64,000 bases of DNA, from contig NZ_FOOR01000001.1 in NCBI RefSeq assembly GCF_900113255.1, forward strand, positions 552,679 to 616,678, read 5' to 3'. Made by a program: the position numbers and the translations under genes. Source of the stretch: Novosphingobium sp. CF614. Its GTDB lineage: Bacteria > Pseudomonadota > Alphaproteobacteria > Sphingomonadales > Sphingomonadaceae. Positions 53,834 to 63,970 of the stretch are shown in pieces. Positions within the stretch are counted from its first letter, which is position 1. Every line of letters begins with the position of its first letter. The notes under the pieces are model-generated. The model had not been told where the DNA came from and searched no databases. It was given only the letters and a program-made list of their open reading frames with translations.

Positions 53834-55158
53834 CCGATCGCTCCCGATCGCTTGACCTCGAGATAGGCGTCGAGCAGGCGCGTGCCAATCCGGTCGAACG
53901 GGGCTTCCACCACGTCGACCCCGATCTGCTGCAAGCGCCGGGTTACAAGCGCGCGCTGGCGCAGCAGGAGATCGGCCGAAACCGCTTCCGACAGGGCCTC
54001 CAGATCGTCCGGCGGCGCCGCGGAAAGCGTCTCCAGTTCGTCGTCGGCCATGGTCACGAAGATCACGACATGGCGCGACACGAGCCGGCCGATGCTCTCG
54101 ATCATCAGTTCGGCGCTGGTGGGATCGGTGAAGTCGGAGAACACCACGATCAGCGAACGGCGCTGCAGCCTGCCCGCCAGCGTGGCCAGCGCGAAGGTGA
54201 AGTTGGGCTCCTCCGCGCGGTATTCGAGGCTGGCGGCGGCGCGCTGGAGGCGGTGGAACGCGCTCGACGCGGTAACGAAGGGCGTCGAGACTTCCGGCCG
54301 CGAGGCGAACCCGAACAGCGCCACCCGGTCTCCCCCCTTGAGCGCGACATAGGCGGTCGCCAGGGCCGCCGAGACCGCCCGGTCGAGCCGGGGCATGCCC
54401 TGGATCGGCTCGCACATCGCCTGGCCGCAGTCGAAGGCGAGGACGATCTGGTTGTTGCGCTCCGTCTCGTATTCCTTGGCATAGAGGTGGACGTGCCGGG
54501 CCGAGGCTTTCCAGTCGATACGGCGACGGTCCATCCCCGGCTGGTATTCGGCCAGCGATTCGAACTGCGCGCCCTCGCCGCGCATGCGCCGGGCGATCAG
54601 GCCGAACTGGGCATCCTTGAGGAACGCCTGCAAGGCCGGGGAACGGACGGCGGCGATATTGGGCCAGACGCGTATTTCCTCGTCGAGATCGCCCAGCAGC
54701 TGCCGGGCGCCGAGCCCCAGCGGCCCGGTCCAGCGCAGCCATGCGCGGCTGACGCGGCCGGTTCCCCGACGTGCCGGCGTGAACGTGCCGGAACCGCGCC
54801 ATTCGCCGGCTTCATGCGCGAGGCCGAACGTCATGCGTCCGCCCGGCGCCAGGCGCGGATCGCATTCGAGCGCGACTTGCAGGGCCGAGGGCCACCCGCC
54901 GCCCAGCCGCACCCATGCGCCCAGCGATTGTTCGGCCCCCACTTCGACATCGCCGGGCACCGTGACGCGCAGGTCCTCCAGCCGCCCGGCCATCAATGCA
55001 TCGATCAGCAAGAGCGCGAACACCACGATTCCGGCCAGCGGCGCGATCACCCAGGCGTCCGGGCGAGTCGCCGCGATCACCAGCGCGACCGGTGCCGCCA
55101 GCGCCAGCAGCATGGCCGCGCGGGCGGTCGGGACGATCGGGGCGAGGCGAACGCTCAT
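53830..55158 (-). CDS. DUF58 domain-containing protein
   Basis: A 442-residue protein with two N-terminal helices (ARAAMLLALAAPVALVIAATR, WVIAPLAGIVVFALLLIDAL). The DUF58 core includes EYQPGMDRRRIDWKASARHVHLYAKEY followed by a VWA-like fold (VLAFDCGQAM, ALFGFASR, IVVFSDFTDP). It typically partners a MoxR ATPase as a putative chaperone/insertion module. The start at 55158 lies 14 bases after the moxR stop. Confidence 0.92.
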   Translation of the reverse strand: MSVRLAPIVPTARAAMLLALAAPVALVIAATRPDAWVIAPLAGIVVFALLLIDALMAGRLEDLRVTVPGDVEVGAEQSLGAWVRLGGGWPSALQVALECDPRLAPGGRMTFGLAHEAGEWRGSGTFTPARRGTGRVSRAWLRWTGPLGLGARQLLGDLDEEIRVWPNIAAVRSPALQAFLKDAQFGLIARRMRGEGAQFESLAEYQPGMDRRRIDWKASARHVHLYAKEYETERNNQIVLAFDCGQAMCEPIQGMPRLDRAVSAALATAYVALKGGDRVALFGFASRPEVSTPFVTASSAFHRLQRAAASLEYRAEEPNFTFALATLAGRLQRRSLIVVFSDFTDPTSAELMIESIGRLVSRHVVIFVTMADDELETLSAAPPDDLEALSEAVSADLLLRQRALVTRRLQQIGVDVVEAPFDRIGTRLLDAYLEVKRSGAIG

Positions 55159-55172
55159 GCCTGCCTGGCGCC

Positions 55173-56143
<971 letters not shown>

Positions 56144-56147
<4 letters not shown>

Positions 56148-57415
56148 CGGATCAGCATCCTTTCGAGCGCGTGAAGATCGCGCGCGGCTTTCAGGAGGTC
56201 GTGCGGCCGGCGCGCCGCCTTCAGGCGCGCGACGATCGCGGTAAAGGGTTCGGCCTCGGGACTGCGCGAGGCCAGCGCGCGGTCGATCGCCGCGCCGGCA
56301 CGCTCCGAATCCAGCGTGCGCGGCAGTGCCAGGGCCTGGACCAGCCGATCGCGGGCACGGTCCGCATAAGGCCCGGCCAGCAGATGCAACCGGCGCGAAC
56401 GGCGCACCAACCCGGCGGAATTGGCGACCAGCGCCCGCTTGCCGAAAGCGATCACCCGGTCCGGCGCGAGCGGCGGGCCGAACCGCAGGAAAGCGCGCCA
56501 GGCGGTGATTACCGTGGCCAGCAGCAGGCACAGCGTGGCGGCAAGGAACGGCGGCGTGAAAGCAAGCGTCAGCAGGTTGTCGGACCGGCCGAAGCCATTG
56601 AGCGTCAGGTCGAAAGTGACGGGTCCGCCCGGATCCACTTCCATCGCCGGGATCAGCAAGTCGAGCAGCCGCGCGCTGCCGCGATCGGCCATGCCATAGT
56701 TGTTGAGCAAGTCCGGCTCGAAGACGATCACCAGCGGGTAGAGGTCTTCATCAGTGCCGCCATCGTCGACCAGCGCGGCAAGGATCCGCCCGTCCTGCTC
56801 GTTGACGAGCGGAACAAGCCGGTCTCCCCTGCCCCACAACAGGTTTTCCCGATCCGGCAAGGTTCCCGCAAGGCCAAGGCCGCGCCATCTTGCCCGCTGG
56901 CCATTGGCGTCGACCTGGCCGACTTCGACCGTCACGTCATCCAGGAATCCCCGCCATTCCGGACCCTGGGTGCCGACCAGGCGCACCCAGCCGGTTTTCG
57001 CGCCCTCCTGGTCGCGACTGGGCTGCAGTGCCAGCCACTTCGGAGTTATCACCAAGGTCGGCCCCATGTAGCGGCGCGCGGAGACGATCTCTTCGATCTT
57101 CTCGCCCTCGGCATGGGCCGGCGGGGTCAGGATCAGCAGGCCGGGCTTGTCGAGCGCGCCCTCGTTGCGCGCGCGGCGCACGGCGAAGCCCCGCCGTTCA
57201 AGGTAGTCGGCCATCGCGGCGTAGCCGGTCAGCCCCTTGCCCCCCGCGTGGGCCTGCCCGTCATTGGTCGAACCCATGCCCGTCCCGGTGCCGATCATCC
57301 ACAACAGCGCGACGAACAGTGCGCAGCCGATCAGCACGATCGCCACCACCGCGCCGCGCGAAAACGGGTTCGCGCCCACCGCGACAGCGCCGCTCCGGTC
57401 CAGTTCGGCGCTCAT
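56144..57415 (-). CDS. DUF4350 domain-containing membrane protein
   Basis: A 423-residue protein with an N-terminal anchor ([22 protein letters not shown]), the DUF4350 domain ([34 protein letters not shown]), a second hydrophobic segment ([21 protein letters not shown]) and a C-terminal cytosolic helical part. DUF4350 is typical of MoxR/DUF58/DUF4129 clusters. The start at 57415 overlaps the DUF4129 gene stop. Confidence 0.88.
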
Positions 57416-58164
57416 GCGGACAGCTCGATGCGGGCGAAATCGGCATAGGCGGCGCGGGCGGCGGACCAATCCGCCGCGTCAAGATCGCGCAGCGCGAAGC
57501 GGCAGCGTTCGACGCGCTCGGCGATCGTCGCGAAGGCACGGCGCCCGGCTTCGGGCAGCATCGGCAGCACCGCGATCTCGCGCGCGGTGGAAGCCGGTAT
57601 CAGCCAATCCGGCCGGGCATCCGCGATATGCCCGATACTGCGCCGGAGCAGCAGGTGCGCCGCCTCGCCGAACCGGCCCTCACCGGCGAGCCGGTCGGCG
57701 TCCTCCAGCAGCGCCATGGCCTCGATGCGGCTGGGCGCCCAGCGTCCGGGCGCGTCGCCTTCATCCCCCTTGCGCCGGTTTTCCAGCATCGGACCGGCCA
57801 GGCGCCAGAGCAGGAACAGGACGAGAAGCACCGCCAGCGCGATCAGCACCCACTGGAATACCGGCCACGAAACACCCAGCAGCCGCCCGAGCGGTGCGAA
57901 GATCGCCTCCAGCGCGCGGCCCAGGGCCTTGAGCCACTCGGGCACCTGCTGCGGCACCTCGGGTGCCTTTGGCGGGGGTAGCGGGGAAAACTGGATATCG
58001 GAAGCGCGGCGCACGGCTTCCCAGTCGCCCGTGGCTTCGCTCGCAGCATCGCTGGCTGCGGCCGCATTCGCGATCTGACCCCCGGCAATCGTCACGGTGG
58101 GATGATTGGCACGCGGTGCCATCCCGCGCAAGCGCCTGGCACGATGAACTTGCCGCAACCGCAT
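57412..58164 (-). CDS. DUF4129 domain-containing protein
   Basis: About 250 residues. A Pro-rich N-terminal half precedes a membrane helix (FQWVLIALAVLLVLFLLWRLAG). The cytosolic DUF4129 domain has HLLLRRSIGHIADARPDWLIPASTAREIA, the family's leucine-rich and TxRE-like core. The start is uncertain: ATG at 58164 (chosen) or at 58122. It begins the leftward MoxR cluster and follows pheA by 17 bases. Confidence 0.8.
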   Translation of the reverse strand: MRLRQVHRARRLRGMAPRANHPTVTIAGGQIANAAAASDAASEATGDWEAVRRASDIQFSPLPPPKAPEVPQQVPEWLKALGRALEAIFAPLGRLLGVSWPVFQWVLIALAVLLVLFLLWRLAGPMLENRRKGDEGDAPGRWAPSRIEAMALLEDADRLAGEGRFGEAAHLLLRRSIGHIADARPDWLIPASTAREIAVLPMLPEAGRRAFATIAERVERCRFALRDLDAADWSAARAAYADFARIELSA

Positions 58165-58181
58165 GCGGTTCCGGCCTGCCG

Positions 58182-59090
58182 TCAGCCGCGCGGCCGGGCC
58201 TGCCGATAGCTGCCGAGCGGGCGCACGTACTTGCAGTGGAAAGCCAGCTCCTGCATCGCCGTGTCCACGCGCGGGTCGCCGGGTGCCCCTTCGATATCGG
58301 CATAGAAGGTCGTCGCCGCGAAGCTGGCCCCGATCTGGTAGCTTTCCAGCTTGGTCATGTTGACGCCGTTGGTGGCGAAGCCGCCCAGCGCCTTGTAGAG
58401 CGCCGCCGGGATGTTCTTCACCTCGAAGATGAAGGTCGTCATCGTCGGCTGCCCTTCGAGCTCGCGGGGATCGAGCGGCTCCCGGGCCAGCACCACGAAA
58501 CGGGTGGTGTTGTCGGCGGCGTCCTCCACGTTCTTCTCGATGACCTCGAGACCGTAGAGCTCGGCCGCCAGGATCGGGGCGATGGCGCAGGCGGCCGGGT
58601 CCCCCTGCTCGCGCACCAGGGCTGCGGCGCCCGCCGTATCGGCATAGGCCATCGGCACGATCCCGCGATCGCGCAAGTAGCGACGCGACTGGCCGAGCGC
58701 CTGGGGATGGCTGTACGCCGCCGAGAACGGGCCCAGCCCGCCATCGGCATTCCGCAATGCCATCAGCGCGTGATGAATCGGCATGAAATGCTCGCCGACG
58801 ATCGACAGGCCGCTCTCGGGCAGCAGGAAATGAATGTCCGCGACGCGCCCGTGCTGCGAATTCTCGATCGGAATGATCGCCCGTTCGGCGCGCCCCTCCT
58901 TGACCGCGTCGAGTGCGTCCTCGAACGAAAAGCAAGGCAGCGGCAGGCAATCGGCATCGTGTTCAATCGCGGCCCGGTGCGAGTTGCAGCCTGGCGCGCC
59001 TTGCAGTGCGATCGCGCGCGCGGGATCGGCGGCCGCGGCCGCGGCCATGCGCGCGACCAGTTCCTGTGCGGGTTCGGGATAGGAATGCAT
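58182..59090 (-). CDS. pheA: Prephenate dehydratase
   Basis: A 302-residue monofunctional prephenate dehydratase for phenylalanine synthesis. It has the PDT domain (FEDALDAVKEGRAERAIIPIENSQHG, SHPQALGQ, DTAGAAALV, NTTRFVVLAREP) and a C-terminal ACT domain (VKNIPAALYKALGGFATNGVNMTKLESYQIG) for Phe feedback. No chorismate mutase domain. The start MHSYPEPA at 59090 is a choice among several in-frame ATGs up to 59129. Confidence 0.94.
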   Translation of the reverse strand: MHSYPEPAQELVARMAAAAAADPARAIALQGAPGCNSHRAAIEHDADCLPLPCFSFEDALDAVKEGRAERAIIPIENSQHGRVADIHFLLPESGLSIVGEHFMPIHHALMALRNADGGLGPFSAAYSHPQALGQSRRYLRDRGIVPMAYADTAGAAALVREQGDPAACAIAPILAAELYGLEVIEKNVEDAADNTTRFVVLAREPLDPRELEGQPTMTTFIFEVKNIPAALYKALGGFATNGVNMTKLESYQIGASFAATTFYADIEGAPGDPRVDTAMQELAFHCKYVRPLGSYRQARPRG

Positions 59091-59230
59091 GATGCCCGCG
59101 CGATTAGGCGGCATTGATCGTCTAGGCAATGGGGCGATATCCGCAATGGCTCTTGCGCTCGGGCCTGCCCGACACTAGAGCGCGTGCCAAATCGCATGAG
59201 CTAAACATTCTCCCGCGGGGCATTCTCGAA

Positions 59231-59845
59231 ATGGATGATCGTTTCAATACCATCGCCGGCTGGACGCTTTTCGCCGGTATCGTCGGGCTCGGCCTGAGCA
59301 TCGTCAGCTCGATGTATTTTCAGGCCGACAAGCATCACCGCCCGGAGAAGATGGGCTATGCCATCGAGGGTGTCGCGGAAGAAGGCGCGGGCGGCAAGGA
59401 AGTGCCGATCGAAACCCTGCTCGCCAGCGCCGATGTCGCCAAGGGCGAGGCGACTTTCGCCAAGTGCACCTCGTGCCACACGATCAACCAGGGCGGCGCC
59501 AACGGCATCGGCCCGAACCTGCACGGCATTGTCGGTGAGGGGATCGGCCAGGGTGCGGGCGGCTTTGCGTTCTCCGATGCGCTCAAGAGCAAGGGCGGCA
59601 ACTGGGACTTCGCCAAGCTCAACGAATGGCTCAAGAGCCCCAAGGCCTTCGCGCCGGGCACCAAGATGACCTTCGCGGGCCTGTCCAAGCCTGAAGACCG
59701 CGCCAACCTGATCGCCTGGCTCAACACCCAGGGTTCGAACCTGCCGCTACCTGCCGCGCCAGCCGCCGGCGCCGCTCCCGCAGCAGCGGGCGATGCCGCC
59801 GCGCCCGAGGCAAGCCCCGAGGCAGACAAGGCCGCCGCGCACTGA
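59231..59845 (+). CDS. Membrane-anchored cytochrome c (CycM-like)
   Basis: A 204-residue cytochrome with an uncleaved N-terminal anchor (GWTLFAGIVGLGLSIVSSMYF). The haem site is CTSCH with GIGPNLHGIVGEGIG, and PGTKMTFAGL gives the axial methionine. A Pro/Ala-rich tail follows. This resembles CycM/c552 proteins passing electrons from the bc1 complex to terminal oxidase. The start at 59231 (MDDRFNTIAG) is the family start. A strong terminator follows. Confidence 0.93.
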   Translation: MDDRFNTIAGWTLFAGIVGLGLSIVSSMYFQADKHHRPEKMGYAIEGVAEEGAGGKEVPIETLLASADVAKGEATFAKCTSCHTINQGGANGIGPNLHGIVGEGIGQGAGGFAFSDALKSKGGNWDFAKLNEWLKSPKAFAPGTKMTFAGLSKPEDRANLIAWLNTQGSNLPLPAAPAAGAAPAAAGDAAAPEASPEADKAAAH

Positions 59846-59869
59846 GCACGCTATCCGGCAATGCCGGTC

Positions 59870-59914
59870 GAAAACGGTCCGCAGGCTCCACCGAGTTGCC
59901 TGCGGACCGTTTTC
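59870..59914. terminator. Strong bidirectional hairpin terminator
   Basis: Seventeen-base perfect arms starting GAAAACGGTCCGCAGGC with an 11-base loop, ending in TTTTC. It lies 25 bases after the cytochrome stop and faces the leftward JmjC/cupin remnant, so it could serve both strands. Confidence 0.9.
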
Positions 59915-59960
59915 GCTTGTCCGGGCCCGCATTATCCACGCGCGGCCCACTCATCCGCCC

Positions 59961-60220
59961 TCATGGCCTCACGGGATGTTCACGATAGCCCTCGTCGGAC
60001 CAAACAAAATTGGTATAGGTCATCGAGACGCTGAAATCGAGCGCTTCGACTTGGTGCCACCAGCCGATCGGGATGAACAGTACCTCGCCGGGCTCGATCA
60101 CCACGTCGAGCGTGCGCAGCTTTGCGAGGCATCGCTGCCGAACAGCTTGATGTAACGATCGGCGACAGGGGCGTCGTGAAGATGGAACCCCGGCACATGG
60201 CTGCGGATCACGTCGGCACT
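59961..60220 (-). pseudogene. Cupin_8/JmjC-type hydroxylase remnant
   Basis: On the minus strand one frame reads RSHVPGFHLHDAPVADRYIK and stops. After a one-base shift the next frame reads LAKLRTLDVVIEPGEVLFIP then GWWHQVEALDFSVSMTYTNF. Both pieces match the C-terminal part of cupin_8/JmjC-like proteins, including the second iron-ligand region WWHQV. The N-terminal two thirds are missing because rlmE occupies the adjacent sequence. It is truncated and frameshifted, so not functional. A sequencing error could explain the shift but not the truncation. Confidence 0.75.
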
Positions 60221-60880
60221 CTAACCTTTGAAGCCCTGGGCGATCACATACCACTCCGAGGAATCCTTGCGGCTCGCGGGCGGCTTGGCGTGCTTGACGC
60301 TGGCGAAGTGGCGCTTGAGCAGCCCCAGCAGCGCGGTGTCGGTTCCCCCGGCAAGAACCTTGGCGACGAAAGTCCCGCCCGGCGCCAGCGTCTGAATCGC
60401 GAAATCCGCTGCCGTTTCGACCAACCCCATGGTCCGCAAATGGTCCGTCTGCTTGTGCCCGACCGTATTGGCCGCCATGTCGGACAGAATCAGGTCGGGC
60501 GGTCCGTCCAGAGCGCTCTGCAACGCCGCGGGGGCCTCGTCCGCCATGAAATCCATCTGGAAGATGGTGACACCCTCGATCGGATCGGTCGGCAGGAGAT
60601 CGATGCCTACGATCTTCGCCTTCGGGCATTTGATCCGCAGCACCTGGCTCCAGCCGCCCGGCGCGATGCCAAGGTCCACGGCGCGGGCGACACCCTTGAA
60701 GAGGCCGAACTTCTCGCCCAGTTCGACCAGCTTGTAGGCGGCGCGGCTGCGGTAGCCGTCGACCTTGGCCTTCTTCACGTAAGGGTCGTTGATCTGGCGC
60801 GTCAGCCAGCGCGCCGAACTTGTCGAGCGCTTTTTGGCCGTGCGCAGCCGTTCGCCGGGATCGCGTCCGGACCGGCTCAT
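60221..60880 (-). CDS. rlmE: 23S rRNA (uridine-2552-2'-O)-methyltransferase
   Basis: A 219-residue RrmJ/FtsJ methyltransferase. The start MSRSGRDPGERL at 60880 overlaps the ppx stop. It has GYRSRAAYKLVEL (catalytic Lys), the SAM loop VDLGIAPGGWSQ, DLILSDMAANTVG (catalytic Asp) and FVAKVLAGG with Lys. It methylates the A-loop of 23S rRNA during 50S maturation. It is coupled to the Ppx gene. The remnant of another gene abuts its stop. Confidence 0.96.
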   Translation of the reverse strand: MSRSGRDPGERLRTAKKRSTSSARWLTRQINDPYVKKAKVDGYRSRAAYKLVELGEKFGLFKGVARAVDLGIAPGGWSQVLRIKCPKAKIVGIDLLPTDPIEGVTIFQMDFMADEAPAALQSALDGPPDLILSDMAANTVGHKQTDHLRTMGLVETAADFAIQTLAPGGTFVAKVLAGGTDTALLGLLKRHFASVKHAKPPASRKDSSEWYVIAQGFKG

Positions 60881-62202
60881 CGCAGCGCCATGGCCTTGCG
60901 CACGCTTTCGCTCACCGCCCGCGTATCCCGGCCGCGTGCTTCCCCGTGGCGGGGGCCGCTTCGATGCGAGGCGATCAGGCTGCGCAGGATGCCTTCGCGG
61001 ATGCCGCGATCGGCCACGCCCAGGCGTGCCGCCGGCCACAGATCCAGGATCGCCTCGAGGATCGCACAGCCGGCAACCACGAGGTCGGCCCGCTCGCGGC
61101 CGATGCAGTTGAGTTCGCGCCGCTCGTCGATCGTCATCGTGGACAGGCGCAAGCTGATCCCGCGCATCGAATCGGCGGGGACGATCAGCCCGTCGACAAC
61201 GCGCCGATCGTATTGCGGAAGCTCAAGATGGAGGCTGGCCAGCGTGGTAACCGTGCCGCTGGTGCCAAGCAGGCGCAACAACCCCTGGTGTCCCGCACCG
61301 TCACGCGCCGATGTGACCCGCTTGGAAAAGGCCGCGAAGCTTTCCGAAACCAGGCCGTGCATGTGGCGATATCGCGCCAGCCGCTCTTCCCGGGAGTCTC
61401 CCTCCGGCCCGCAGGTCTCGGTCAGCGAGACGACGCCCCAGGGCACGCTCTGCCAATCGAGGATGCGCGGCACGGTGTCGGTGCTTTCGATCAGCACCAG
61501 TTCGGTGGAGCCGCCGCCGATATCGAAGATCATCGCCGGGCCCGGGCCCTGTTCCAGCAGGATGTGGCAGCCCAGCACGGCCAGCCGGGCTTCCTCGCGC
61601 GCGCTGATGATGTCCAGCGCAATGCCGGTCTCGCGGCGGACGCGCTCGATGAATTCGGGGCCGTTCTCCGCGCGGCGGCAGGCCTCGGTCGCCACCGAGC
61701 GGGCGAGGTAGACGTTGCGGCGCATCAGCTTGTCCGCGCAGACCCGCAGCGCGGCCAGCGTGCGCTCCATGGCCGCGTCGGACAGCCGGCCGGACTGCGC
61801 CAGTCCTTCGCCCAGCCGCACCACGCGGCTGAAGGCGTCGATCACCGTGAAATTCTCGCCGGAGGGCCGGGCGATCAGCAGGCGGCAGTTGTTGGTGCCA
61901 AGGTCGATGGCGGCGTAGGACTGGCGCGGCGAGCCCTGTCGCTGCGGTTCCAGCCCCGCCGGCTCCTGCCTGGCAGGTTCCTGTCCCGCCGATCCCAGAC
62001 TCGCCGGGGTGGCATGACTGGAATCGCTATCATCGCGCGGCGCTATGCCCGCCTCTTGCGCCAGGGCGCCGCCTGGTGGGCGCGCCTTCGCCTTGGCTGT
62101 GCCGGCGGTCGGTGGGCACGGCTTGCCCTTCCGTCCCTTGCGCCGTCGTCCCGGACGGCCCGGTACATCGACTTTCGCTGCCGGCGGATCATACTCCGCC
62201 AT
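60877..62202 (-). CDS. Ppx/GppA family phosphatase
   Basis: A 441-residue exopolyphosphatase/pppGpp phosphatase family protein. After about 95 low-complexity, basic and Pro/Gly/Gln-rich residues, the ASKHA fold begins with YAAIDLGTNNCRLLIA. It contains FDIGGGSTELVLIE and LLGTSGTVTTLASL. The long disordered start is unusual; Met at 62202 is the only early ATG. The catalytic part is shorter than E. coli Ppx because the C-terminal HD-like domain is absent, as is common in alphaproteobacteria. Polyphosphate or pppGpp is the expected substrate. Confidence 0.92.
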   Translation of the reverse strand: MAEYDPPAAKVDVPGRPGRRRKGRKGKPCPPTAGTAKAKARPPGGALAQEAGIAPRDDSDSSHATPASLGSAGQEPARQEPAGLEPQRQGSPRQSYAAIDLGTNNCRLLIARPSGENFTVIDAFSRVVRLGEGLAQSGRLSDAAMERTLAALRVCADKLMRRNVYLARSVATEACRRAENGPEFIERVRRETGIALDIISAREEARLAVLGCHILLEQGPGPAMIFDIGGGSTELVLIESTDTVPRILDWQSVPWGVVSLTETCGPEGDSREERLARYRHMHGLVSESFAAFSKRVTSARDGAGHQGLLRLLGTSGTVTTLASLHLELPQYDRRVVDGLIVPADSMRGISLRLSTMTIDERRELNCIGRERADLVVAGCAILEAILDLWPAARLGVADRGIREGILRSLIASHRSGPRHGEARGRDTRAVSESVRKAMALR

Positions 62203-62401
62203 CGTGTCAAATCTCGTTCATGTCATTCCGCCCCAGTTGAGCGGACACCTGAAAGCAATGCTAACCTTCCGCGAGGAAAGGGGCAAGAGCGGCCTCCATC
62301 AAGGCACGGCAATCGCTTGAAGGGTGGGTTGACGCTGAAGGGGATTTCAGAGGCGGGGTGAATTATGATTGATAGGGGCTCCTGGAGTTGGAGCATTGCC
62401 G
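62203..62401. other. Intergenic gap before the transposase remnant
   Basis: About 200 bases without a gene. It includes TCCGC...GCGGA flanking CCCAGTTGA near 62228, which resembles the end of an insertion sequence, and should contain the left end of the ISAs1-type element. I could not delimit terminal repeats. Confidence 0.4.
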
Positions 62402-63260
62402 ATGGTCACGCCTTCGCCTGTATCGTTGATCGATCACTTTGCGGCGCTGGATGATCCGCGCCAGTCGGGCAAGGTGCTGTATCCGCTGACCGAGATTTTA
62501 CTGGTGGTGCTGTGCGGGACGTTGGCGAGAGCCGAGGATTTCGTTGAGATGCAGCGGTGGGCTGGTGTCAACCAGGTGCTTTTGCGGCGTTTTCTACCGT
62601 ATAAGGACGGTATCCCGAGCCATGATACGCTCAACGACGTGATCAACGCGATCGATGGCGATCTTTTCTCTCAATGCTTCAACGATTGGGTGGACGGCCT
62701 TCGCGAGGCAATGGCCGACGTGGATGGACCGGAGCTCGTAGCGATCGATGGCAAGACGTCGCGCCGAACCCATGATCGGGGCAAGGATCGTGGGCCGCTG
62801 CACATGGTTTCGGCCTGGGCGAGCCGGCAGCGTCTCGTCCCCGGCCAGCAGGCCTGCGAGGCCAAGTCCAACGAGATCACGGCCATTCCGCTATTGCTCG
62901 AGCGTCTGGCGCTCATCGGGGCCCTGGTCACGATCGATGCCATGGGCTGCCAGACCAGGATCGCTCGGAAGATCATCGATCGCGGCGGGGACTATCTCCT
63001 CGCCATCAAGGACAACCAACCCAGCCTTCACGATGAGATCGCACGCTATTTTCGAAGACACCGCGCCGGCCAGGCTCGATGATCTCCAGACAACCGATGG
63101 CGACCATGGCCGCGTCGAGGTGCGCCGGCATTCCGTCAGCCACGACGTGAACTGGCCCATCACCGATAGGCGCTTTCCCGGAGAGCCGCGATTTCCCGGC
63201 CTCAAGGCCTCCGTTCAACCAGCATCCAAGCCGCTTGACCCGAATCACAAGCATCTCTAG
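62402..63260 (+). pseudogene. ISAs1-family transposase, frameshifted and C-terminally truncated
   Basis: Frame one (62402-63082) starts MVTPSPVSLIDHFAALDDPR and holds the DDE_Tnp_ISAs1 features YPLTEILLVVLCG, IPSHDTLNDVI, VAIDGKTSRR (first Asp) and LVTIDAMGCQ (second Asp). At about 63050 the similarity moves to another frame (ARLDDLQTTDGDHGRVEVRRHSVS), which reaches PGEPRFPGLKA and ends at 63260. The family is about 370 residues long, so the last third, with the catalytic Glu region, is largely missing. The element is inactive. It abuts tRNA-Gln. Confidence 0.88.
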
Positions 63261-63274
63261 ACGAGCGCCCTCAC

Positions 63275-63348
63275 TGCCCCGTCGTCTAATGGTAAGACTA
63301 CGGATTCTGATTCCGTCTATCGAGGTTCGAATCCTCGCGGGGCATCCA
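63275..63348 (+). tRNA. tRNA-Gln (CUG)
   Basis: A complete 74-base cloverleaf. It has acceptor TGCCCCG/CGGGGCA, anticodon stem ACGGA/TCCGT with loop TTCTGAT (anticodon CTG), T-arm CGAGG/CCTCG with TTCGAAT and encoded CCA. It is flanked by a broken ISAs1-type transposase on the left and IS-like sequence on the right, so the locus is a likely insertion hot spot. Confidence 0.97.
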
Positions 63349-63970
63349 GTTTCCTGTCCTTTGACAGCTAAGATTGCCCGTTGTGACACGCGCCGTGTCC
63401 GGGCGTAGCTGTGCAGGATGCTTTCGCGACCCAGCGCTGACCAAGCGACCTCTTTTCAGGGACCCCGCTAGCGAGCCGCCAATATCGTGGCTGGTGGATT
63501 CCGGCCCGGCCGCTTTCGGGCATCAAGGTGGCATAAGCCGACGTTTGTTTAGGCAGCAAGAACCATGGCGGCTGCCGCCGACATTGCTGCCGTTCGACAG
63601 CCCTATACGACTCTCTGAAACCTGCATTCCATTCATCAGGCCAGGCGCCACCATCCCTATAATCGCTAAAATATAGGGATCGAGCCGCAGCCGACACAGC
63701 AGGCTACCCCCTGGGATCCCCCCAGAGTTATTCCACTAGGCCGGGATTCTAACCCTCGACCATCGCACCGATCATAAGCGCGACCATCAACACGACCATC
63801 GCTACATCATCGATAGGACCGTCACGCGACCATCGCGACGCTGAAGCAGCGCCCGGCAGGAGTCGACCGAGCCAATACTTATACGCTCGGCTTGATCAAC
63901 TGACTCAGGAGGTCTTGCGGTAGGTTTCCGAGTGTGATTCGCTGTTTTCCTCGCAAGTGAGGAGGAAGCG
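63349..63970. other. Gene-poor stretch after tRNA-Gln
   Basis: About 620 bases with no credible gene; the open frames on both strands look like chance. GACCATC is repeated five times between 63756 and 63840, often as CGACCATC. Base composition is less GC-rich than the backbone. It may be degraded island DNA. Confidence 0.5.

Noticed and set aside
63368..63697. Opposing open frames of about 100 codons after tRNA-Gln
   Set aside because: Neither has a ribosome-binding site, motif or biased codon use; judged chance frames.
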